Assembly: GCF_025370935.1 (NCBI RefSeq)
Contig: NC_133473.1
Coordinates: forward strand, 4,962,872 to 5,026,871
Reading direction: 5' to 3'
Length of the DNA: 64,000 bases
Source: Choristoneura fumiferana
Lineage: Eukaryota; Arthropoda; Insecta; Lepidoptera; Tortricidae
The translations under genes and the position numbers were made by a program. Of this stretch, positions 20,871 to 31,202 are shown piece by piece. The notes beneath the pieces were generated by a model that saw nothing but the letters and a program-made list of their open reading frames with translations, was not told the origin of the DNA and ran no database searches. The stretch's first letter is position 1. Each line of letters opens with the position of its first letter.

Positions 20871-21487
20871 TCAAACAAAAGTAGGTGGCGGAAACAGAAA
20901 CAGAAAAACAAGAACAAACAAAAAATCAATAATATTCAAATAAATACGAATGATATAATTATATAAATACATACATACAATACTTGTACAATACATATAC
21001 TACTTACATAAAATATCATTATAAATTGACAAAAAGGCCGTAACGGGAGAAAAGGATAAGAAATTAGGAAATAAAATAAATAAACACACAAAGACTGAAC
21101 AATTTTAGGTTTATAAGTGTAGTTGACCTTAATACTAGGTTAAGAGGTCCAAGGTCAGGCCACACCACACTTTATGGACCTAGCACTAACATTTCGTAGG
21201 TCAATCTGATAAACAACGGCCTTCCATTTAGCAAAAGCTTACACACACACAACCTAAGATTAAAATAAGTAAGTACACGAGCCTATATTATTACCTTGCT
21301 TTTATAACTTCGCCGAAATGCTAGTCTTTTAGTCTTATTTGAGAAGAAATTGAGTCTTATTTTGTTCGTAACAGACTTTTGACTTTTGACTAGAATATTT
21401 TTTCATTTTACATGCTACATAGGCTCTTTTAACTTTTCATGACATATCCACTATTGTTTCTGTTCCTTGTCAATCGTCAAAGCTTAG
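20871..21487. other. no feature recognised
   Basis: AT-rich with many short tracts. Part could be older LINE-Q sequence, but I cannot show it. Confidence 0.4.
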
Positions 21488-21610
21488 CTGGAAGAGATCT
21501 CTTTATGGGATAAATTAGGCTTTGTACTTGAATTTCTCAATGTATTCTGTTATTTGTATGTGTTTGTATGTACAATAACTTACACAATGTAATATAATAT
21601 AATACAATAG
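21488..21610 (+). mobile_element. LINE-Q 3' end, plus-strand copy
   Basis: It reads AGCTGGAAGAGATCTCTTTA, TGGGATAAATTAGGC, TTTGTACTTG and later ATGTACAATAA with an AT-rich tail. It is related to 20717-20870 in reverse orientation. Confidence 0.55.
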
Positions 21611-22304
21611 GTACAAGTAGCCTATTCATACTGTGTCCTTCTTTAGCTATAGATCTTCAGCGTAAAACTCGCACTCAGGTTTCAATTAGCACTATCAGAT
21701 CGCTATCGTCCGTCCGCCTGAACAGGCCGGAGATTGCTTTTCTAATTATGGGGAAGGAGCCATTCGGTTAATCGTGCGAGTGCTATGCAATTTGTCGGGC
21801 TGATAACCCAAGGCGATGCACCAGCACGAAAGTAGGCGAGCTGATTGGACGTCTGATTAACTTCTTTATGCATATGTATTTAAGAACCTCAGCTGCTAAG
21901 AAATTGATGCTTAGTATTGTCAGTTTTCGATCTGCTCTGAGCCCACGTGGAATATAGCCCAAGCTTTCTCTTTCTGAGAGACAAAGGCCAAAGACGATGA
22001 TAATGTATTAGGAATGGGTAGTGGCCGGCTGTTTTCTGCAAATCGACGACTTTTTGCTCCTATTTTGCGTGATTGTCTCTGTAGGCACTTTTTATGCCAG
22101 GCTAACTCCTGGAAAAAGCCGTGCAGACCCTTCACATTGCCGACTTACTAGAGTGACCCCGGTGACCCGAGGTGTAGTGCCCTGTGTAGTTCGTCACGCC
22201 AGAACATGTGACTGTGAAGACGTTGATGAATCTTTTTCTAATTTGAAGATTATTTCATAATTTCAGAAATTCTTTCTAAGCGTGTGTTAACTTGACAATG
22301 TTTT
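21611..22304. other. no feature recognised
   Basis: Somewhat GC-richer than its neighbours around 22080-22210, but no recognisable protein in either strand. Confidence 0.4.
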
Positions 22305-22655
22305 TTTAGGGTTTTGTACCTCAAAGAAAAAAGGAACCTTCTAGGATCAATTTTTAGAGTACCGTATCTCAAAAGGAAAAAACGGAACCCTTATCAAGCT
22401 GATATTCATATCAAATACTCAAGTCTACTGTCCCTTGGAGCTGTGAAAAAATAAAACTTCTAAGCCAACGCAATCAAAAGATACAGCCGTTTATGCTGCA
22501 AATTTTCGACATCCGCAAGGGCATCAAACCTACGTCTTATAGCACAGATAAAAGGAAAATTGCGAAAAACATATTTTTTTTACATCATATATAATAAAAA
22601 TATTTGTACGGAACCCTCGGTGCGCGAGTCCGACTCGCACTTGGCCGGTTTTTTC
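22305..22655 (+). mobile_element. family E repeat with duplicated start
   Basis: Two starts occur in tandem: AGGGTTTTGTACCTCAAAG (22307) and AGAGTACCGTATCTCAAAAG (22356). Then come GGAGCTGTGAAAAAATAAAA, CAACGCAATCAAAAGATACA and GCCGTTTATGCTGC. It closes GTACGGAACCCTCGG, TGCGCGAGTCCGACTCGC and ACTTGGCCGGTTTTT. The reverse copy is at 61817. Confidence 0.75.
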
Positions 22656-24490
22656 CGTTTACTTGCCTGTTTGTCTTTCAAGATCCATTTTCCCGGAACC
22701 GTATGCAAGTATCAAGGTGAAATTCTAACTATCTACTGTGTAAGAACCATAATTCCTTGAGCAGTGAAATAATTAACTGAATCGGGGTGAAGTAAAATAC
22801 GTTCCATATCAATTGATATCGGAGCTATGTAGTAATTCACCCGAAGCAACGCTGGCCGTTGGTTGAGGTCGCCCAACATGCACCCCACATGTTGGAACTT
22901 GTTCACTCGACGTGTACGAATTGTGCTCAAATCGATTAAAATGTCCCATTGCGAAATACGGAAGACAATCTGATTATTTCACTGTTTTTGATCGCAAAGC
23001 TAAAGGTTAATAATTTAAAATCAATTCTAAATGATAATATATTTAAATTAATGTCAATTACCTTTGAAATAATTATATTAATTTAACTTGCTTCTCCGCT
23101 CAAATAGTCTTTGCGACACATGCATATCTAACAAAAAGAGGCTCGTGAATAAATCAATTATTTAAGAACCTTTTAGCAATTTAAATCAATTATGAGTTCT
23201 TGAATTGCACCAGTGGAATTTAAATCTTTGATGGAGGTAAAATTATGTTCAAGGTACCATAAAATGAATTCGAGTTGTGTAATTTTAACTGAATGCCCTT
23301 GTGAAAGTTTTTAAGAATTTTTAATTGAGATTGGCTAATCTTCTGCAATGAAAATGTGTGTGAAAATGTTTGGCAATGGTGTTAAACTTCTTTACATTGC
23401 ACCTCTGCTAGATCAATACTTACTCTAAGTAACAGAGGGGCAAAGTAAATGTAGTTTATGGATAGGAAGAGATTTATTGCAACTGTAATAACTTTTTCAA
23501 ACAACTTAAGAATCAGAATTATGTCCAAATCTTCCTATCCAATTTTATGACAACTTTTTTAGTACCGACCAAAAAGCAACTGGCTAACTGCAGACACAAA
23601 GTAGCAACGACGTTTTGCTTCCATAAAATTGCACCAAACTTTGTAACTAGTAATTTCGAACATCGGACTGATGCCAGCAAAAAACACGTGCATTTTAGAT
23701 GGTTCCCGTTGATTCCCGGACACAAGCGGATCGGATAAGCCCCTATCTACCGTAGCTGTGCACGCGATACCAACTTCAAAGAGAAAACTGTATTATTTCC
23801 TTGTTTATGTTTGTCCTGTTTATCGAATCAGCGTCCTTGTTAGCTGGGCGTTTTGAAAAAAAGTGTACTCTTTCTTTCAAAATGTATTAAAAATTGTTTT
23901 TTTTTTCATACAACATTTTATGATTCAGTTTTGTCACGCTGTTGGATACTGTTATGAAAAAAAAAAACGACAACTGATTTTTTTTTTAAGTATCGGAATC
24001 GATTGTGCTCTTAATTATGAGTAGGAAAATTATATTTCTTCAAAAATTGAAAAAAAGAAGGGGTACACGTTTTTTTTAAATGCCCAGCTACAGTAAAAAG
24101 AGTGTAAAATTATTGTTATAACAAAGGTCTCTAATACGTTTTCGTTAAATTGTCTTGAGTATGATAGCAGTGGCTTACCGATACGCTAATTATACTTACA
24201 GAGTGATTGGAGGAGACGTTAATGAATAAATTGAAGGCGTTTTTTTTTAAAAAAAACTTGTTTTTTACCCTTGAAATATCGACAAACTTTTAATCGAATA
24301 TCAGTTAAAAGTCAACGTTTCCTAATTTTTCATTTCATCGAATATTCATAACCCTGAATGGTAAAAATGAGTATGTTTAAATCACCGATTTTTAATTTCC
24401 GTAAATATTATTTAATAGATAGTTTATTTGGCTCAGCTTCATTTTATATTTTATTATTTAATACTTTTTGAATGAAATTAATTTTTTTTG
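22656..24490. other. 1.8 kb without recognised features
   Basis: One small hairpin is visible: GGATAGGAAGAGATTT at 23460 and AAATCTTCCTATCC at 23527. Long T and A runs occur at 23895-24070 and 24240-24260. No gene was recognised. Confidence 0.4.
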
Positions 24491-24752
24491 GGGTCGCAGT
24501 TCTAACCTAACCTAACCCACTCTTCTGATAGCGATTTATTGTTGTTCTTTTCGCAGTTTTAACCTAACCAAGCTATATTCCTGGTAGCGATTTATTTTTG
24601 TTGGGGTCGGAGTTCTAACCCAACCTAACCTACTTTTCTGGTAGCTTTTTAATTTGTTGGGGGTCGTAGTTCTAACCTAACCTTCTTTTCTTGCTGCGAT
24701 TTATTTTTGTTGGGGTCGTAGTTATAACCTAACCTAACCTATTTTTTGGTGT
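24491..24752. repeat. minisatellite with CCTAA motifs, about 5 units of 52-57 bp
   Basis: Each unit has GGGGTCG(C/T)AGTTCTAACC, one to three CCTAA steps, a CTTTTCTGGTAG-like part and GCGATTTATTTTTGTTG. Unit starts fall at about 24494, 24551, 24607, 24664 and 24716. CCTAA is the complement of TTAGG, the ancestral insect telomere motif; the resemblance may be chance. Confidence 0.8.
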
Positions 24753-25046
24753 TTTATAATAATATTTCGAAGAAATAATCAGCGATATTTAGTGGTTCTG
24801 TCTCATGAATACTTGAAAAACAGTATTTTTAAGCAAATAAAAATCCTTGTACTGTTGTTTTAATAATTGCTTTAATATATACTTAATGAATAGTCGATGA
24901 AGTGAAATTACTCCAAGAGAAAATATTAGTATTGAATATTCTATGATTGTTCTCGATGATAAGAAATTCGATAAATAGTTTGTCGACATTTAAGGGGCAC
25001 CCGAAAAACTTAGATAATCTTGGGATAAACTAATATTTCAGCGATT

Positions 25047-25101
25047 TATGAAAGATATCTAACATGTTCGTACCCGTAGAGGTTACATATCTTTCATAAA
25101 C
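25047..25101. repeat. short hairpin
   Basis: TTTATGAAAGATATCTAACA pairs with TTACATATCTTTCATAAA across a loop of about 18 bases. Confidence 0.65.
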
Positions 25102-25105
25102 AACG

Positions 25106-25484
25106 TCCTCGTCAAACTGAACAACATTAGTTCAGCAACTTTTAAAAATAATAATAAGGGTTTGAATTTCAGTGCTTTTTTCATACAAACTTAAATACTT
25201 GCTAGGTTATCTGCAATAATGTCTAGTGTAATCCCAAGTCTTTGAATGTACTGCTATCTGTGACACCCTTACAAAACATCAAGCAACACGCTTAGTACAT
25301 GTTTTTCGCTATCAATGTAGGTATGCCATCCTAGAACCCAACTGATGTCGCCTGTCACCCTACAAACATCAAGCATTTTGCTTTACATTGCTTCTTCGAA
25401 TAAACCTAAAAATGTAATAAAAATTAAAAAACTATTTATTTTTAAAAGTCGCTGAACTAATGTTGTTCAGATTGAGGAGTATGA
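25106..25484. mobile_element. TIR element with 38-bp inverted ends
   Basis: The left end TCAAACTGAACAACATTAGT then TCAGCAACTTTTAAAAAT (25113-25150) is answered at 25437-25477 by ATTTTTAAAAGTCGCTGAAC and TAATGTTGTTCAGATTGA. The interior is non-coding. No other copy was seen here. Confidence 0.7.
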
Positions 25485-25658
25485 TCTATGTTTTAATTAT
25501 TTGCTCATAAGGTCACACCCGGTATGAGTGAGTGCACTTGATATTTATGTCGCAGTTAGCAATGTGTAAGTTGCAGAACATTTGGAAAAATACAGAAAAA
25601 ATCTAGGAAGTCGTTTAGTAAGTTTCCTGTGAGAATTGTTGGTAAATATAGCATGAAT

Positions 25659-26017
25659 AATACGGTATTTGACTATTTTGTATATGTTTTATAAATGAAA
25701 CTACACAATGCCTGTTATCGAATAGAGAAACAATTTTTAAGCTACCTTTACAAATAACAAAGTTATAAAAGTTTGAAATTCAAGATTAGACAGAGAAAGA
25801 CATACTGGCATGTGACGTCACACGCCAGTAACGCCATACTTGCTGCATAGAGAAAAGCGTTTGAGAAAGAGACAAGTATATAGATTTTTCAATAAATCAC
25901 TATAAATCCAATTTTTAACCGATTAAAGTTTTCTCTTCGCTAGACACTGTCTGTATATCTATATTTTCATAATAACATTAAGATATTGCAAATTCAAGAG
26001 TTGCCAAATACCGTATT
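25659..26017 (+). mobile_element. 360-bp TIR MITE, copy 2 of 2
   Basis: It is nearly identical to 16583-16942, base for base apart from scattered substitutions and a few single-base indels. The TIRs are AATACGGTATTTGAC and GCCAAATACCGTATT. It again contains TGACGTCACACGCCAGTA. Confidence 0.85.
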
Positions 26018-27187
26018 CTATATTTCAGATATTTATAAGGCAGACTGTTGAAATAAATAATAAGGCATACATAATAAGCATAATGCGCTCATGAAATGAT
26101 CTCGCTGTTTGCTAAATATGCATTTTTAATTTCCATATGGTCATTTTTTAACTTTAGGAACTTCACCTCGTATGATGCGTCGAAAGCCGAGTGCGGTAAA
26201 AGCGGTTTATTCCCACTCTATACTATATTTTAATTGAATCGAATAGCAAGGTGTAAAAATCAGCCATAAGAGAAACTAAACAAAATTGTGACCTTATTCA
26301 TCAAAAACGTGGCAGTTGTGTACAAAATGTCGCTGTCTTTTAATTCCTACTTTTCACGAATCTATCACATATTTTATTCAGTGTTATAAGTGGCACGAAC
26401 TGACAATTTTCAATTTGTCCCGTTTCCGAACGCTAAATAAAACCTTTCTAACCATCGCGATAGGATTACTTTTTTATCGACTCCTCAGCGTAGGTGGGTC
26501 AGACCGGCCTGAAAGAATGCTAGGCAAGCGATCGGGCGAGGGCCCTGCGAGCCTTTGTGCCTTTGCCGCTCCACTACTTAAATGGCCCCTCTACAGAGGT
26601 ACCTATAACTACGCTTGTTACGCGACGTCGAAATGTTTCCGCATTAGTAAATGCCGCCTTATGGTAAAAGGAATAAAGAGATTTTATTCTGATATTTTAA
26701 CAAAAAAAATATTGGCATACCGGTTGCCGACATTCTTAGGCATGACGTTAACTGGTCAGGCATGTGTCCTTTCGAGGTTGCTGTTATTATTGTTCGTTTT
26801 GTTTTCATAACTTTTTTGAATAAAGAACCTTATTTAAAATTATAGGTTTTTCTCTTTACTGCATCGTGAAAATTTTTGTTGACAGGTACACTTACTGGTA
26901 ACCGGTCTTACTATGTTGTTGCAACTATTTACTACACAAATAGATACACATACGCACGCACATACCTACACCGATATGATACCTAGTTTGATTTAGCTTA
27001 CCGGTAAGTAAGTAAGTTTTCGCGTGGATTATCATCTATCCACAAATGATTTCTACAAGCTAATTAAATAACACTTGTCGTATAATTTTCCAATACTAAC
27101 ATACTTATATCAAGATCAAATACTTGGTCAAACGTTGGTGCTTTGTGTGACTTTCTCGTAGGTAAGTACTAACATAGTATGTAATAA
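26018..27187. other. longest unassigned frame, no gene called
   Basis: A 164-codon open stretch lies at 26316-26810 on the plus strand. It only opens at TTG and its first ATG comes much later. It has no recognisable domain, no visible splice logic and odd composition, so I do not call a gene. The rest is unassigned. Confidence 0.4.
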
Positions 27188-27365
27188 GTACCTGGGCGGC
27201 CGAGCTTTTCTTGGGCTAAAACTCTATAATAAACGTTTTCCCAGAGATAACACCAAGCTACGAGATCGATTCGAGAGACGTAGATCGATTCGTAATCCCC
27301 GAAACCGCCACATACCAAATTTCATCTAAATCGTTGGAGCCGTTTTCGAGATTCTGATTAATATT
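27188..27365 (+). mobile_element. family S repeat
   Basis: It reads GTACCTGGGCGGCCGAGC, TTTTCTTGGGCTAAAACTC, CCCAGAGATAACACCAAGC, CATACCAAATTTCATCTAAA and CGTTGGAGCCGTTTTCGAGA. This run of phrases is familiar from lepidopteran interspersed repeats; the class is unknown. Confidence 0.55.
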
Positions 27366-27978
27366 TTTTTTTATTTCTTTTATTTAGTATAATCGAAACA
27401 AATAAATACAATGAAATTATTATGCCACTACTGGGAAACCCACTGGGGGTTTATGTAATAGTAGGCGAGTTACAGCGGTTCAGCACATAGATTTTTGCTT
27501 AGGTACGATAATTAAGTTGAAGTATAAATAGTTAGTTGTTAGTAGGTAGGTACTTTGTTCTCACTCTCAAGGTAATATTTTTTGAGTATTTTTTTACATT
27601 TTACCGGATTGTTAGCAGTGTTTACAACTTCGTTTAACAATTCCTTTGAAAGAGTATTTAAAATTACTAGGGTACTAGGTAGAGTTGGTTCTCCTTCCAT
27701 AGGAATTATTATTACATGGTAAGTCGTATATATTAAGGTATAAGATAAAACTATCGTATAAGACAGTTGTGTAACACTGACTTTAAATTTTACTTTTACT
27801 TGACCGGCTCACATTGACTCAAAAGCTTGGTAGACTGGAGAGCGCTTATCCTTTTAGAGAGCATTCCGGACTGCTGCTTTTAAATCTACTATCGGATTAG
27901 CCCCAGCCTGTTACTGAGACTCTTCAGAAACCAAAATGTACCTACGTATTAGTATCTCGCTTTCTTCTTTATCTCGCA
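27366..27978. other. no feature recognised
   Basis: AT-rich with a T-rich start (27365-27385). No frame or family is recognised. Confidence 0.4.
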
Positions 27979-28481
27979 CTAGAGTTTACCCGCGGCTTCG
28001 CACGCGTAAGCTATTCGAGCTGGTAGTTGCAATTGAAATTCCAGGATTTTACAAAATTCCCCTGGAAATTCCCAAAATTGATATCGTGGTCATCATTGAG
28101 GTTGTGTTATGAATAACTGTCCAAAATTTCAAGACTAAACCCAGCGGTTGAAATTTCAAGATTTTATCCTTATGCCGTGGGAATATCGAGATAAAAAGTA
28201 GCTTATGGTGTTATTGCAGACGTCCAGTTAAATACCTACACACCAAATTTCATGACTCTAAACCCAGCGGTTGTTATTTCAAGATTTTATCCCTATCCCG
28301 TGAGAATATCGGGATAAAAAGTATCCTATGCCTTAATCCAGGTTATTAATTTACTTTTTGCCAAATTTCATCCAAATCCGTTCAGCCGTTGCAGCGTGAA
28401 AAAGTTATAAACATACTAACTCATTTTCTCACTCACTCACTCCCTCACTAACAAAATTTCGCATTTATAATATAAGTAGGA
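27979..28481 (-). mobile_element. non-autonomous Helitron (Lep1-like), complete
   Basis: On the minus strand it begins TCCTACTTATATTATAAATG after an A and ends GCGAAGCCGCGGGTAAACTC then CTAG before a T. This is the TC...hairpin-CTAG structure at an A/T target with no TIR or TSD. The body has an internal tandem duplication of the CCCAGCGGTTG...TTTTATCCC block. It carries no Rep/helicase. Confidence 0.8.
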
Positions 28482-28844
28482 TTTACACTGATAAAGCGAA
28501 TAAATTTATATGCGTCTACCAGTGGTGTGGAGGAAAAATCTACTACAGGCATTGGAGTGCAGTTGGTCAACTTCAGGATAAGCTGGTAGTTTGCACCTGT
28601 ATATTGCAGCGTGCCACCCCCACAACAGGATAGCCATAGCCAGTGCAGCGTTACTAAGCACTGGATGGACATCATCTCATCACTGGAAAAAACAAGTGAT
28701 GATCTTTACCCAGTGTTGCATTTGATTTTAACGAAACTATTGACATTTGATTTAATTTGATGTAATTTAATTTTGGTTTAATTGAATGTAATTTTATTTA
28801 GTTTTGATTTATTGATTTCAATTTGAATTTTCTTTCTCTCTTTC
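28482..28844. other. no feature recognised
   Basis: The stretch 28720-28830 is a degenerate TTTGATTTAATTTGA-type simple region. Confidence 0.4.
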
Positions 28845-28908
28845 TTTCTTTCTGTAACGTTTTGTTTTTCTTTTTGTACAATAAAGAGTATAAACAAACA
28901 AACAAACA
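28845..28908 (+). mobile_element. LINE-J 3' end with AAAC tail
   Basis: TTTTTGTACAATAAAGAGTA followed by an AAAC repeat (TAAACAAACAAACAAACAAA) is a typical LINE 3' end. The reverse of the same end sits inside the Helitron at 40061. Confidence 0.55.
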
Positions 28909-29024
28909 AAATATGTTTTACCAAAATGACGAGAAAGAAATGTTTTTTTTTATTATTATTTTTAATTTGTTACCCTCGATGCACACCTCAGTTGCGCCTA
29001 TTACACGGGATTATTTAGTTCCTA

Positions 29025-29183
29025 CTAGCCGTTACCTGCCTGCCGTACAATTCGGTTATCGCTATCCCGTGGGAACTATGCAATTTTTAGGGATAAAAAC
29101 TATCCTGTCCTTCACCAAATCAGACGTGATGAAGTAACAAACAAACACACAAGCAAACAAACATACTTATAATATTAGTCGGA
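29025..29183 (-). mobile_element. 159-bp mini-Helitron with both ends
   Basis: On the minus strand it begins TCCGACTAATATTATAAGTA after an A and ends CGGCAGGCAGGTAACGG then CTAG before a T. The core ATAGTTTTTATCCC and TTCCCACGGGATAGCG is kept. The middle is deleted relative to 40061-40371. Confidence 0.75.
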
Positions 29184-30289
29184 TAGTATCACTTATGGCG
29201 GTCTTCCTTGCGAAGATCAGCTTTCTCATACGACTGAATGGTGGCTTTGTTTAACGAGAAAAACTTCAAAAGAGTGAAAACTCGATTAAAAATCTGTGCA
29301 TCTTAGGCGTAACATAAAGATTATGTTAAACACTTCTCTCACTTTCACATAAATCACTTATTTTTTTGTACCTGACACAGAATGAACTGCCACAAACACC
29401 ACACACAGATTCTAACGCGTTTCGTGATTTTAAGTACATTTTCGAAGTAAATAATATTAATTGAAATCCTCTCTTACCTAATCACTAAAATATTTAGGCA
29501 GCAAGCTGCTTGTAAGATTCACTATTTTGAATGATTGTCTAACCGTCTTTTTATGTTTTGTTATCTCACTGTAGATATAAAATTAAATAGATTAACATCT
29601 CTAGCTATAAGCAGCTATAAGTAGCAGCTATAAGAATCCCAAAATATAATTATCAGAATAAGAACGCCACTTCTGTTTATTCAAAGAAAACAAACAGATG
29701 TCATTATAAAATAATATCTTTCATATAAAATACCAGAAACTTTTTACATAGTGGTAAAACTGGCTCTAAAATTACGAATAAAGCGTGTTGATGAAATTGA
29801 TCAATTCTAATCGAATTCACAGTGATGTGGTTTAATTTTGTAACAGCTGTATTAAAGGGCAACAAATAATTCTGTACATACACGACTAACCAGTGTAATC
29901 GATGATTGATTTACAGCCGTTGATTGAATCACGTGCCATACTCCACCACCGCAAGCTATGACCACAGGCAGTCCAGCGGTTTTAGTGGCGGTGGTTGACA
30001 TTAACAATACGTGTAACGAATCAATACGTGGAACAGTTAGATAATATTCTGGGAAATAATAGACACTCACAAACTTTCGCATTATTTTATAATATTAGAA
30101 GACATATTTTTAAAACAATCAGTTTTTAATTTGAAACCAAAACACCCTACACCCTCGTTACCCATACATAACCAACCAATATTTGTAAGTTATTATAATA
30201 TTGAAAACCGTGGCTTAATAAACAAAAAAAAACAGGACTGGAATGGGGCCCAAATTATTTTCTAAATTAATTAGGTCGTGGCCCTTCTC
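29184..30289. other. mostly unassigned
   Basis: Except for the possible Penelope-like fragment at 29385-29455, nothing recurs here. A minus-strand frame at 29852-30082 has no known domain. Confidence 0.4.
29385..29455 (-). mobile_element. possible Penelope-like fragment
   Basis: The minus strand carries ATCACGAAACGCGTTAGAAT and GTGTTTGTGGCAGTTCATTC. This resembles the hammerhead 3' half and flank at 49400-49533 (AAAACGCGTCAGTG and GGAACTGCATGAA). The 5' half of the fold is not recognisable. Confidence 0.35.
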
Positions 30290-30390
30290 TGACCGTAGTC
30301 GCAGTGCGCTTGCTTCGCTCGTTTCGCTCGCGCGTTGCGATCACAATTGTACCCAACACTACCTTGCTTCGCTCGTTGTCGTACTTAATT
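30290..30390 (+). repeat. family K GC-rich repeat
   Basis: GCTTGCTTCGCTCGTTTCGC, TCGCGCGTTGCGATCAC and AATTGTACCCAACACTACC, then GCTTCGCTCGTTGTCG. The same phrases occur at 44529-44636 and, inverted, at 46870-46975. Confidence 0.7.
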
Positions 30391-30887
30391 TTCGGAAAAC
30401 TAAATTGACAGTAAAATAGATCAATTACATTACCGAAATCTTTTAGAAAAAAATAAAAATAGGAAATATTTAGCTCCTTTTAGTGCTGGATACATAAGAT
30501 GGTTATGAAAGGGGAACAATGTTAAACTACAATATTTGTAAACGGTAAAGCTAACACGAGGTAATCCTTAATCCTTCCCTTTCAAAATGGGATGATTGCG
30601 ATCCGTATGATTTTTTTTCCATTTCCTTTCGATGGGATTACAACTGAATGCAAAATCAGGGATAGAAATTATTTGCTATTTCGTTCTTTTTAAGAGTACT
30701 GCATGTAGTAAAATAAAATAAACATGATTTTATCCGCTCAATACATATACTTCGACAAACCGATAACATATAGATATAGTTTTCTTCACAAACAATACTC
30801 AAAGCGGCAGCAATATTCAAAACAACCTTGTTGTTTATTTTACTTTCAACTTAACAATTCAAATAGTCATGATAAAAATTCTAAGTT
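30391..30887. other. no feature recognised
   Basis: AT-rich sequence with no shared repeat or credible frame. Confidence 0.45.
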
Positions 30888-30898
30888 ATATAGGCTGT

Positions 30899-31191
30899 GG
30901 TGGCCGAGTGGTTTGACCTATGGCCTCTCAAGTAGAGGATCGTGGGTTCAAACCCCGGCTCGCACCTCTGAGTTTTTCGAAATTCATGTGCGGAATTACA
31001 CATGAATTACCACGAGCTTTACGGTGAAGGAAAACATCGTGAGGAAACCTGCAAAAACCTGCGAAGCAATTCAATGGTGTGTGTGAAGTTCCCAATCCGC
31101 ACTGGGCCCGCGTGGGAACTACTGCCCAAGCCCTCTCATTCTGAGGGGAGGCCTGTGCCCTGCAGTAGGACGTATATAGGCTGGGATGATG
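30899..31191 (+). mobile_element. SINE-B, full length with 11-bp TSD
   Basis: The tRNA-Leu-like head has GGTGGCCGAGTGGTTTGACC, CCTCTCAAGTAGAGG and box B GGGTTCAAACCCC. The body is CACGAGCTTTACGGTGAAGG and GCACTGGGCCCGCGTGGG. The tail is GGAGGCCTGTGCCCTGCAG then GACGTATATAGGCTGGGATG. ATATAGGCTGT occurs at 30888-30898 and 31192-31202; its last bases overlap the usual SINE start GCTGTGG. Confidence 0.9.
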
Positions 31192-31202
31192 ATATAGGCT
31201 GT

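Noticed and set aside
26316..26810. Longest open frame, 164 codons on the plus strand
   Set aside because: It opens at TTG, has no recognisable domain and its first ATG is deep inside. There is no splice or promoter support.
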